Shown: piece by piece, positions 1 to 6,516 of the stretch | Layout of the letters: every line of letters starts with the position of its first letter | Position numbering within the stretch: the first letter of the stretch is position 1 | Origin: DATHBP01 sp035296085 | GTDB taxonomy: Bacteria; Actinomycetota; Actinomycetes; Propionibacteriales; Nocardioidaceae | Reading direction: 5' to 3' | DNA: 11,187 bases | Assembly (NCBI GenBank): GCA_035296085.1 | Contig: DATHBP010000039.1 | Span: 1 to 11,187 of the forward strand | Position numbers and translations under genes: made by a program | The notes under the pieces: generated by a model | The model's database searches: none | Told to the model about the DNA's origin: nothing | Seen by the model: the letters and a program-made list of their open reading frames with translations, nothing else

Positions 1-1061
1 TTCTTCGCCGTCAGCACCGTGCGGGCGTCGTCGCCGAACTCCGGCGCCACCACCACCTCGGTGAACACCTCGGCAATCTGCTCCGCCAGCTCCGTGGTCA
101 CGGGGCGGTTCGTCGCGATCACACCGCCGAACGCCGAGACCGGGTCGCAGGCGTGCGCCTTGCGGTGGGCCTCCGCGACGTCGGCGCCCACCGCGATCCC
201 GCACGGGTTGGCGTGCTTCATGATCGCTACGCACGGTTCGTCGAAGTCGTACGCCGTCCGCCGGGCAGCGTCGGCGTCGACGTAGTTGTTGTACGACATC
301 GCCTTGCCGTGGAGCACCTCGGCCTGCGCGAGCCCCGGGAACGGGACAAACCCCGACTCGTACAGAGCCGCCCGCTGGTGTGGGTTCTCCCCGTAGCGCA
401 GCACCTCGGCACGGGTCCAGGTGGCGCCCACCCACACTGGGAAACCGGACCCGTCGTCGGTGGGGGCGACCGTGTTTCCTAGCCACGACGCGACGTGCAC
501 GTCGTAGGTGGCGGTGTGCGCGAACGCCTTCGCCGCCAGCCTTTGCCGCTCGGCCAGCGTGAAACCGCCGGCGTTCGCAGCGCGCACGACGTCGGGGTAG
601 CTCTCCGCAGAGACGACGACAGCGACGGTGGCGGAGTTCTTGGCGGCACCGCGGACCATGGCCGGTCCGCCGATGTCGATCTGTTCGATGCACGCCTCGA
701 CCGAAGCCCCGGATCGTACGGTGTCGGTGAACGGGTAGAGGTTGGCGACGAGCAGGTCGAACGGCTCGATCCCGAGCTCGTCGAGCTGCTGCTGGTGGGC
801 TGCCAGCCGCACGTCGGCGAGCAAGCCGGCGTGCACGCGCGGGTGCAGCGTCTTGACCCGGCCGTCGAAGCACTCGGGAAAGCCCGTCAGCTCCTCCACC
901 GCGGTCACCGGCACCCCTGCAGCCGCGATGACGCGTGCCGTCGACCCCGTAGACACGATCTCGACCCCGGCCTTCTGCAGCGCCCGCGCCAGCTCGTCGA
1001 GGCCGCCCTTGTCGAAGACGGAGATCAGCGCACGCCGCAGCGGGCGTCGAGCATCGGTCAT
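1..1061 (-). CDS. purH: Bifunctional purine biosynthesis protein PurH (AICAR transformylase / IMP cyclohydrolase), 3' end cut by window
   Basis: PurH catalyses the last two steps of de novo IMP synthesis in the cytoplasm: formyl transfer from 10-formyl-THF to AICAR, then ring closure to IMP. The window holds 353 complete codons of a protein that is usually about 520 residues, so the C-terminal third of the transformylase domain is missing. The N-terminal cyclohydrolase (MGS-like) domain is recognisable: ALISVFDKGGL near residues 11-21, STGST at 37-41 and the KTLHP motif at 70-74. The transformylase part begins around residue 210 with RYGENPHQ (223-230), SYNN (256-259) and the catalytic Lys-His pair in KHANPCG (282-288). 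The ATG overlaps the purN stop by four bases (ATGA), which indicates translational coupling and supports this start. It is read as part of the perM-purN-purH unit. No frameshift is seen. Confidence 0.97.
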   Translation of the reverse strand, partial: MTDARRPLRRALISVFDKGGLDELARALQKAGVEIVSTGSTARVIAAAGVPVTAVEELTGFPECFDGRVKTLHPRVHAGLLADVRLAAHQQQLDELGIEPFDLLVANLYPFTDTVRSGASVEACIEQIDIGGPAMVRGAAKNSATVAVVVSAESYPDVVRAANAGGFTLAERQRLAAKAFAHTATYDVHVASWLGNTVAPTDDGSGFPVWVGATWTRAEVLRYGENPHQRAALYESGFVPFPGLAQAEVLHGKAMSYNNYVDADAARRTAYDFDEPCVAIMKHANPCGIAVGADVAEAHRKAHACDPVSAFGGVIATNRPVTTELAEQIAEVFTEVVVAPEFGDDARTVLTAK

Positions 1062-1666
1062 CGGCCTATCCGCACCTTTCTGCCGTCGACAGAGAATCCG
1101 TCGCGCACCATCCGGCCGACCGTCTCCACGAGCATCGTGCGCTCCACCGACTTGATGCGCTCGTGCAGCGACTCCTCGTCATCGGCGTCCTCCACCGGCA
1201 CGCTCGCCTGCGCGACGATCGGGCCGGTGTCCACGCCGTCGTCGATCAGGAACAGCGTCGCACCGCTCACCCGCACGCCGTACGCCAGCGCGTCGCGCGG
1301 CGCGTGCATGCCGGGGAAGGCCGGGGACAGGGCTGGATGGGTGTTCAGGCATCGGCCCGCGAACCGGCCGAGGAACGCACCTCCGACGAGCTTGAGGAAC
1401 CCGGCGAACACTACGAGGTCCGGCTCATGACGGGCGACCTCGGCGCCCAGAGCCTCGTCCCACTCCGCTCGGCTCGCGTGGTCCTCGACCCGCTGCACGA
1501 ACGTCGCAACGCCCGCGCGCTCCGCACGGGCCAGCGCCTCGACCCCGTCCCGGTCGGCACCTACCGCAACGACGGCCGCACCGTACGCCGGGTCGGTGCA
1601 CGCGTCCAGCAGGGCCTGCAGGTTGGTGCCCGTTCCGGAGGCCAGGACGACGAGGCGGGCGGGCAC
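1058..1666 (-). CDS. purN: Phosphoribosylglycinamide formyltransferase PurN (GART)
   Basis: PurN transfers a formyl group from 10-formyl-THF to GAR, giving FGAR, the third step of de novo purine synthesis. The 202-residue length is normal for the family. The phosphate-binding loop ASGTGTNLQALL is at residues 9-20. The catalytic triad known from the E. coli enzyme is present as Asn108 and His110 in NTHPALSPAFPG and Asp146 in GVDTGPI. AGFLKLVG (88-95) is the usual folate-site strand. The start is GTG, supported by the motif GAGGAGAT (fwd 1675-1682) eight bases upstream. The stop overlaps the purH ATG by four bases. A 75-base gap separates it from the upstream membrane-protein gene. Confidence 0.97.
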   Translation of the reverse strand: MPARLVVLASGTGTNLQALLDACTDPAYGAAVVAVGADRDGVEALARAERAGVATFVQRVEDHASRAEWDEALGAEVARHEPDLVVFAGFLKLVGGAFLGRFAGRCLNTHPALSPAFPGMHAPRDALAYGVRVSGATLFLIDDGVDTGPIVAQASVPVEDADDEESLHERIKSVERTMLVETVGRMVRDGFSVDGRKVRIGR

Positions 1667-1716
1667 CGATGCAGATCTCCTCGAGCGGACGACGGCGACG
1701 GCGACAGACTAGTGAT

Positions 1717-1732
1717 CCACCTGTACTGGTGG
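1717..1732. repeat. Small inverted repeat between perM and purN
   Basis: CCACC and GGTGG flank the 6-base loop TGTACT in the 75-base gap between the perM stop and the purN start. No T-run follows on the minus strand, so it does not look like a simple intrinsic terminator. It could be an mRNA hairpin or chance. This gap otherwise holds only the purN ribosome binding site. Confidence 0.25.
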
Positions 1733-1741
1733 CTCGACACT

Positions 1742-3001
1742 TCAGCCTCCGGCTGAGCGCCGCCAGGGAAGGGCCGACCGCAAGCGCCGGCCTGCGTCTT
1801 CGAACGGCTGCACGATCCCCCGGAGCGGAATGCAGGACAACGCACCGGTCAGCACACCGCCGACTCCCATGCCGGCAACCGCCGCCACTGCGCACGCCAG
1901 CGGCTGGGGACCGATCTCGCTCAGCCGACCCGGTCCGCTGGCCACCGCGAGCACGGTGAGCAGCCCGAATGCCACCCCCGCCGCCACACCCGCGAGCCCC
2001 CCGCTCACCGCTCGCCCCGCGAGACCGTCGACGGGGTAGCGACGCAACCCCACGACTGCCGCCAACCCGCCCACGAGCACCGGCACGGCGACCAGCGCCG
2101 TCACCCACCAGCCCTGCGCCCCTTCGTTCGGGAGCGCCGCGAGCAGAGGCAGCAGCGGCAGTTGGCCGAGATGCACCTGCGTGGGCGTCACGAACGTGTC
2201 AACGCCGAGCGCGAACCCGGGGCCGAGCATGAGGGCTCCGGCGCAGAGCATCGCGTTCGGGAGCAGCAGCGCGCCGACGAGCGCCAGCAGCAGCACCCCG
2301 GCGGCACCGCCAGGGATCGAGGACGCCAACTCCTCGGCAAGAGAGACATGCAGCAGCAGACTCGCGGCGACGAGCACCGCACCGGCCGCCAGCATTCCCA
2401 GGACACCGCCGACCGCACCCCGCAGCGCCGACCGCAGCTGCTCCGGCAGCGTGGCGGACAGCTGCGAGAGCAGGCCGCTGGCACGGACAACTCCGATGCC
2501 GCCGCACGCGGTCGCCAGCACCACGGCGCCCACACCTGCGCGCAGTGGATCGGGTCGAGCCGATGATGCCGCCGCCAGCAGGGTCACGCCGACAACCAGT
2601 GCGGCGTACGAGCTGACGAGCGCGCCGACTGCTACCGCGGCCGTACGCCACTCGGCCACCATCGATGAGGTGGCGACCCACCGTCCGCTGCGGTAAAGCA
2701 GCAACCCCGCGACAGCGGTGATGCCCAGCGGGACGAGGCTGACGGCGCCACCGCGCAGCTCTACGCCGCTGCCGTGGGCGAGGAGCCAGCTGATCGCGCC
2801 GACGCGCACCGCGCCGGGGGCGGTGCCGGTCGAGCCCGACAGCCACGCCGCCACGCTGAGCGCACAGCAAGCCAGCAGGCAGGCGGCGGCCGACCACAGC
2901 GCTCCCAGCACCGCGGACAGCGCGGCGGGTCGGGGTGGCGGTGGTGCCGGTGCCGTCGCGACGTCCAGGGCAGGGCGGGGGCGGCTGAGCAGGTCCGTCA
3001 T
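1742..3001 (-). CDS. perM: DUF6350 family polytopic membrane protein, PerM-like
   Basis: This is an integral membrane protein of about 419 residues with roughly eight to nine hydrophobic segments separated by short Gly/Ala-rich loops. It matches the actinobacterial DUF6350 family, whose mycobacterial member next to purN (PerM, Rv0955) is implicated in cell division and persistence. Family-like features include the HGSGVELRGGAVSLVPLG stretch after the first membrane segment, PNAMLCAGALMLGPGFALG in the middle and a basic C-terminal tail. The gene lies directly upstream of purN, as in mycobacteria, and the position supports the call. The start is uncertain. An open frame reaches 3046, but I prefer the ATG at 3001 (MTDLLSRPRP), which has a weak GGGA about 11 bases upstream; the ATGs at 3010 and 3046 lack a spaced ribosome site. 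Molecular function is unknown. Confidence 0.85.
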   Translation of the reverse strand: MTDLLSRPRPALDVATAPAPPPPRPAALSAVLGALWSAAACLLACCALSVAAWLSGSTGTAPGAVRVGAISWLLAHGSGVELRGGAVSLVPLGITAVAGLLLYRSGRWVATSSMVAEWRTAAVAVGALVSSYAALVVGVTLLAAASSARPDPLRAGVGAVVLATACGGIGVVRASGLLSQLSATLPEQLRSALRGAVGGVLGMLAAGAVLVAASLLLHVSLAEELASSIPGGAAGVLLLALVGALLLPNAMLCAGALMLGPGFALGVDTFVTPTQVHLGQLPLLPLLAALPNEGAQGWWVTALVAVPVLVGGLAAVVGLRRYPVDGLAGRAVSGGLAGVAAGVAFGLLTVLAVASGPGRLSEIGPQPLACAVAAVAGMGVGGVLTGALSCIPLRGIVQPFEDAGRRLRSALPWRRSAGG

Positions 3002-3057
3002 CGCTGCCATGGTCCCGTGCCGGCGCCCGTGGGCCAGCCCGGACACGCCGCGCTAGG

Positions 3058-3210
3058 TCATCGCAGCACCACGGCAAGGCCGAGTGCGGTCAAGACGAGG
3101 GCCTGGGCGCCGTGCACGGCTATGCCGACCAATGCGCTCCGGTACAGCTTGGCTGGATAGACCATGACGACCGTGTCGAGCAGCGTCCTGCTGGGCGACC
3201 AAGGGCAGGC
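3058..3210 (-). pseudogene. Open C-terminal remnant, possibly of a CPBP-type intramembrane protease
   Basis: From the permease stop codon (3211-3213) the same frame stays open for 50 codons, to a TGA at 3058-3060. The translation contains SPSRTLLDTV, then YPAKLYRSALVGIAVHGAQA, then a hydrophobic end LVLTALGLAVVLR. Its basic stretch, the conserved-looking His and the last membrane helix resemble the C-terminal end of CPBP/CAAX-protease-like membrane proteins as I remember them; no search was possible. There is no convincing start codon or ribosome site, and only an internal ATG giving about 35 codons. I read it as a scar of an older gene left at the junction between the ABC operon and perM. 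A small real membrane peptide or chance open frame remain alternatives. Confidence 0.35.
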
Positions 3211-3963
3211 TCATACTTCGCGGCGCTGCAGCAGAACAAGACCGGCCAGGGCCAGTGCAGCCACGTACGCAAGAAGCACGACCACTGCCGAGAGTGGGCT
3301 GATGAGCTGGTCGCTCGCCGCTCCGAGTGATCGAACTGCCCCCAGTGCACCGTCGGGAAGCCATCGCACCAGACCGGGATTGCGCGTCACGACCGGCAGG
3401 ACGCCTTCGATGACGAACGTCCATACCAAGGCACACGTGAGCGCTGCGGCTGTATTCGGCAACAGCGCTCCGAGAGCGACACCGAGCAGACCCGAAAGGA
3501 CGGCGGCGGCCAGTAGGCCGGCGATCGCAGCGGGGGTGCCGTGGCTTGTGAGCTGGAACGCGACGTCGTGCACCTGAAACTCCGCAGCCGCCGTCGCCAG
3601 CGTGACGACGGCTACCAAGGCGGCGACACAGGCCGCAACGGTTGCCATCGCCAACCCCTTCGCAGCCAGCATCCGGCCGCGCCGGGGCTCGGCGAGGAAA
3701 GTAGTCACCGCGGTTCGATGGCGGAACTCGGCAGTCACGGAGAGCACGCCAAGCAGGATCATGCCGAAGCCGACGACCTGGCCCGGCGCCCGAACCAACA
3801 GGGGAAGGTTGTCCGGCTGCAACGGCTCAGTACCCCGCGAGCCCGCCACTGATGCGATGAAGATCACTAGCGCGATGGCACCCGATGCAAGGACGGCTGC
3901 CACAACCCAGGGCGCCCGGGTGGTGCGTAGTTTGAGTAGTTCGGTCGCGGTGAGGTTGATCAT
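3211..3963 (-). CDS. ABC-2 type transporter permease
   Basis: A 250-residue integral membrane protein, the membrane half of an ABC-2 family exporter. About six hydrophobic segments are visible, near residues 18-40, 60-77, 101-126, 144-168, 170-192 and 222-245. The cytoplasmic N-terminus carries ELLKLRTTRAPW. The loop after the second segment has TAEFRHRT and then EPRRGRMLAAK, an arrangement typical of the actinobacterial permeases paired with Bcr/Nat-like ATPases. Its ATG overlaps the stop of the ATPase gene by four bases (ATGA), so the two should be co-translated and form one exporter, probably as a dimer of each subunit. Substrate cannot be read from the sequence. A secreted hydrolase is encoded upstream in the same run of genes. 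Confidence 0.9.
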   Translation of the reverse strand: MINLTATELLKLRTTRAPWVVAAVLASGAIALVIFIASVAGSRGTEPLQPDNLPLLVRAPGQVVGFGMILLGVLSVTAEFRHRTAVTTFLAEPRRGRMLAAKGLAMATVAACVAALVAVVTLATAAAEFQVHDVAFQLTSHGTPAAIAGLLAAAVLSGLLGVALGALLPNTAAALTCALVWTFVIEGVLPVVTRNPGLVRWLPDGALGAVRSLGAASDQLISPLSAVVVLLAYVAALALAGLVLLQRREV

Positions 3964-4727
3964 CCCGTTGCTCGGCTTCCCTCGATGGGTTGGTCGGGTC
4001 GGTCGGAAGGCAACGCATCCTCACCCTTCGTGAGGCCGAGGAAGATGTCCTCCAAAGAGCCGGTCTGGCGGTCGAGTAGGTCACGCATCGGCTCATGGGT
4101 CACAAGCCGGCCGCGATTGATGATCACGACGTCGTCTACGGTCTGCGCGAGCTCCGCAAGCTGGTGGCTGGACACCAGGACAGTTCGGCCCTCGGCGGCA
4201 AGCTCGCGAATGAGCAGCCGCAGCCAGCGAACTCCCTCGGGATCTAGTCCGTTGGCGGGTTCGTCGAGGAGCAGAGTGCCCGGCTCACCCAGCAGTGCTA
4301 CCGCCAACGCCAGGCGCTGCCGCATCCCCAGCGAGTATCCGCCGACGCGACGCCGTCCCGCGCTTTCGAGGTCGACCTGGGCCAACACGTCATGTACCCG
4401 CGCTGAGGGAATCGCGTGTGTACGGGCCACCACCCGCAAGGCGTCGAGCCCGCGACGTCCAGGATGGAAAATGTTCGGGTCGAGCACTGCTCCGATATGG
4501 CGAAGCGGCTGGCGCAGCTGTGCGTACGCCTTGCCATCGATCGTGGCGGTGCCCGCCGTCGGAGCGGCGAGTCCTAGCAGGATTCGCATGGTCGTCGACT
4601 TGCCCGCTCCGTTCGGGCCGAGAAAGCCGGTGACTCTGCCGGTGGCCGGCGAGAAGGTGAGATCGTCGACGGCGTTGACCGCGCCGTACCGCTTCGTCAG
4701 GCCTTGGATGCGGATGGTCGTCGTCAT
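3960..4727 (-). CDS. ABC transporter ATP-binding protein (drug/antibiotic exporter type)
   Basis: A 255-residue cytoplasmic ATPase that energises the permease encoded next to it. Walker A is GPNGAGKST (37-45), the signature is YSLGMRQRLALA (131-142), Walker B is TLLLDEPANGLDPEG (151-165) with Asp155 and catalytic Glu156, and the H-loop His188 is in SSHQL. The Q-loop region reads IGAVLDPNIFHPG and lacks the usual Gln; this is common in the BcrA/CcmA-like subgroup that pairs with small ABC-2 permeases. The C-terminal 35 residues are a hydrophilic tail. GGGAGGT about eight bases upstream of the ATG lies inside the end of the hydrolase gene, and the ATG overlaps that gene's stop by four bases. 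The stop in turn overlaps the permease start. Membership of an exporter is firm; substrate is unknown. Confidence 0.95.
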   Translation of the reverse strand: MTTTIRIQGLTKRYGAVNAVDDLTFSPATGRVTGFLGPNGAGKSTTMRILLGLAAPTAGTATIDGKAYAQLRQPLRHIGAVLDPNIFHPGRRGLDALRVVARTHAIPSARVHDVLAQVDLESAGRRRVGGYSLGMRQRLALAVALLGEPGTLLLDEPANGLDPEGVRWLRLLIRELAAEGRTVLVSSHQLAELAQTVDDVVIINRGRLVTHEPMRDLLDRQTGSLEDIFLGLTKGEDALPSDRPDQPIEGSRATG

Positions 4728-6049
4728 CGGCAGTGACCTCCCACCCCTCCGTTGAGCGTGGAGTGCCCAGCACGGACTGCCGCGACGACCTCTTTGACCT
4801 CGGCGATGACTAAGCCGGGTTGATGAATGGGAATGTCATGGTCGCTGCGGAAGGCGATGACGTGGTCGCTGCATGGTTCGAGTGCTGCGAGCTCGTCCTG
4901 GAGTGTCGACCAGAGGCGCTCCTCGGCCCGCCACGGCCAGCCGGGTGGGTAGGTCTCCGGCGAGGCCCGCCCGTGGCTGATCACTGCGAGGGGCATCGTC
5001 CGCAGTGGATGTGCGGCCAGCGCAGCTCTGGTCTGTGCCTCGGCACGGCAGATGTCCATCTGCTCGGAGTCGAAGAAGACGGGCGGGATGTCGCAGGCGT
5101 GCGCGGCGAACTGTTGCCACAGGGCGGTGGGCAGATGCTTTCTCAGCATCGCGACTCTCCGGTCGTGGTACCGGGGATGGACACCGTCGATGAGCACCAA
5201 GCCGGCCACCTGGTCGGGGTGGAGGCTCGCGAAGAGCAGGCTGAAGAGCCCGCCGTTGGAGTGGCCGGCCAGCACGTAGGGCTCGGGGACGTCGGCGGCG
5301 GCCAGCAGTGCGTGCAGGTCGCGCACGCGGTCAAGGCCGGTGCGTGGCGTCGCCGCCGGGTCGCTGCGGCTGAAGGCACCGTTCTGCGACGCCGGGTCGT
5401 AGCTGCACACGCGGGTGGATCCGGCTAGCCGGTTCTGGATGCCGTACCAGTCGGTGGTCAGCCCGTTCTCGAAGACCACGGTCGGACCGCCGCGCCCGGT
5501 GCAACGCAGGAACAGCTGCCGCCCTTGCACGGTGAACCAGCCGGAATACTTCCCTCGCGGAACGATCGTGGGCGTTGCCTCAGTGAAGCTCAGGTCGTTG
5601 ATGAGCCCGGTGTCAGGGTTGACACCGAGCGGAATGGCCGCCCTGAAATCTGTGATGTTGGCGAGGGCCACCAGCTGGTAGCGCCGCGGAGGGTAGGCAA
5701 AGCCCACGAAGGTTGCCGGGCCGTACGCATCCAGCGTCTCGCGGAGCATCGCGACGATCTGGTCCGCCGGAAAGAACGTGAGCATCGCTGGATCTACGTG
5801 CGCTTCCACCTCTTCCGGCGTCAGAGATTCAGCGTCCCCGGCGAGCTGTGCGAGCAGCCAGCGCAGCTGCAGTCCGACCGGAGACTCAGGGAGCCGGTGA
5901 TTTGGACCGCAGTTGCGCAGCTCGTAGGCGTCGTAGCGGTGGCAGTAGCGCGCGCGGTCCTCGTGCTCAGCGCTGGTAGCTGGTAGGGCGGCAGACTGGA
6001 GTGCGGAGCCGACCAAGGCGGCGGCGACGGCCACGGCGACGCGGTGCAT
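4724..6049 (-). CDS. Secreted alpha/beta-fold hydrolase with extra N-terminal domain
   Basis: A 441-residue protein with a Sec-type signal peptide (hydrophobic core about residues 4-22, likely cleavage after ATSA at 27). Residues about 55-155 form a separate domain, starting SPVGLQLRWLLAQL, that resembles the ORF12_N/LpqF-type SnoaL-like domain usually found before a beta-lactamase-like domain. The alpha/beta-hydrolase domain follows: GPTVVFENGL (188-197), nucleophile elbow GHSNGG with Ser264, LVLIDGVHPR (284-293) with a possible acid Asp288, and SDHDIPIHQPGL with likely catalytic His404. Eight cysteines (36, 47, 183, 215, 319, 334, 393, 440) suit an extracellular disulfide-bonded enzyme. The ATG has GAGGAGAT just upstream. 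The gene ends in an ATGA overlap with the ATPase gene. Leu413 is encoded by TTA (fwd 4811-4813). An esterase, lipase, peptidase or lactone/amide hydrolase role is possible; the substrate is unknown. Confidence 0.88.
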   Translation of the reverse strand: MHRVAVAVAAALVGSALQSAALPATSAEHEDRARYCHRYDAYELRNCGPNHRLPESPVGLQLRWLLAQLAGDAESLTPEEVEAHVDPAMLTFFPADQIVAMLRETLDAYGPATFVGFAYPPRRYQLVALANITDFRAAIPLGVNPDTGLINDLSFTEATPTIVPRGKYSGWFTVQGRQLFLRCTGRGGPTVVFENGLTTDWYGIQNRLAGSTRVCSYDPASQNGAFSRSDPAATPRTGLDRVRDLHALLAAADVPEPYVLAGHSNGGLFSLLFASLHPDQVAGLVLIDGVHPRYHDRRVAMLRKHLPTALWQQFAAHACDIPPVFFDSEQMDICRAEAQTRAALAAHPLRTMPLAVISHGRASPETYPPGWPWRAEERLWSTLQDELAALEPCSDHVIAFRSDHDIPIHQPGLVIAEVKEVVAAVRAGHSTLNGGVGGHCR

Positions 6050-6133
6050 GCTGATCTCCTCAGGTCGGAGGGTGGAGCAGGGCGGGTTGAGCTGTGGGTT
6101 CTGGCAGAGCGTGCCGTCGGTCGATTCGGTGCG

Positions 6134-6406
6134 TCAGCGCCGCGCCTGCGGTGCCGGCACCTGAACGGCCTCACTTATGCGGTCGTAACGAATCCCTGCC
6201 TCCCGACTTGCTCGTGCGGCGACCTCCGCAGAGGGCGCCTCGAACCACTGGAAGCAGACCTCGTCCCGGGGGATGAACGTCAATCCGCAGTAGCGGACGT
6301 CCAGTCCGGCTGCGGCGAGCGCGTCTACCGCGTGCTGTGTCTGGTCACTGACCGATCGGAGGTCCTCCGGCGTCGGGAGGAACCGCTCGACGAGATAGGT
6401 GGGCAT
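6134..6406 (-). CDS. Small DUF4242-like (SCO4226-type) protein
   Basis: A 90-residue soluble protein. The opening MPTYLVERFLP, a helix (about 13-33), a strand pair GLDVRYCGLTFIPRDEVCFQWFEAP split over residues 34-58, a second helix (59-70) and AGIRYDRISEAVQV match the layout of DUF4242 proteins, which form small ferredoxin-like dimers; one Streptomyces member, SCO4226, is known as a nickel-binding protein. Two cysteines, 40 and 51, lie on the central strands. The start is well supported by GGAGGT just upstream of the ATG. It is the first gene after a predicted promoter and lies 84 bases upstream of the secreted hydrolase, whose own ribosome site is in that gap, so it probably leads the hydrolase-exporter operon. 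Its biochemical role there is unknown; a ligand-binding or chaperone-like role is only a guess. Confidence 0.8.
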   Translation of the reverse strand: MPTYLVERFLPTPEDLRSVSDQTQHAVDALAAAGLDVRYCGLTFIPRDEVCFQWFEAPSAEVAARASREAGIRYDRISEAVQVPAPQARR

Positions 6407-6445
6407 GCGACCTCCAGCGCCTTCGGCAAGCCCGTGTGCCGACTG

Positions 6446-6473
6446 ACGCTAAGACCTCGCGCCCGGGTATCAA
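6446..6473 (-). promoter_or_regulatory. Predicted sigma70-like promoter of the DUF4242-hydrolase-ABC operon
   Basis: On the minus strand, TTGATA (fwd 6468-6473) is followed after 16 bases by TAGCGT (fwd 6446-6451), close to the actinobacterial TTGACA/TANNNT pattern. The predicted transcription start is near 6439, giving a leader of about 33 bases with the ribosome site before the ATG at 6406. It lies in the 110-base gap after the regulator gene. Confidence 0.5.
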
Positions 6474-6474
6474 T

Positions 6475-6488
6475 CACGGTTCTCCGTG
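6475..6488. promoter_or_regulatory. Perfect inverted repeat, candidate activator operator
   Basis: CACGG-TTCT-CCGTG is a perfect 5-4-5 inverted repeat one base upstream of the predicted -35 of the downstream operon. Its centre (6481.5) is about 42.5 bases upstream of the predicted transcription start, the usual site for class II activation by LuxR-family proteins. A LuxR-type regulator is encoded immediately upstream. A weak hairpin terminator after that regulator gene is the alternative. Confidence 0.4.
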
Positions 6489-6516
6489 TCTTTAGCCCGC
6501 CCGGCCAGCGCGGCAG

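Noticed and set aside
495..1430. Long plus-strand open frame of 311 codons
   Set aside because: It runs antisense across purH and purN, both unmistakable. The translation is Arg/Ser-rich low-complexity sequence typical of a GC-rich shadow frame.
4460..4500. Missing Q-loop Gln in the ABC ATPase as a sign of inactivation
   Set aside because: Walker A, signature, Walker B with Glu and H-loop His are all intact, and this subgroup of ATPases commonly lacks that Gln.
4820..5428. Plus-strand open frame of 202 codons opposite the hydrolase
   Set aside because: It is antisense to a gene with clear signal peptide, catalytic motifs and coupled neighbours, and shows no recognisable domain.
4724..6049. 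Hydrolase as the missing kynurenine formamidase of the kynU pathway
   Set aside because: It has a signal peptide, eight cysteines and an extra N-terminal domain, and is coupled to an ABC exporter; kynurenine formamidases are cytoplasmic and smaller.
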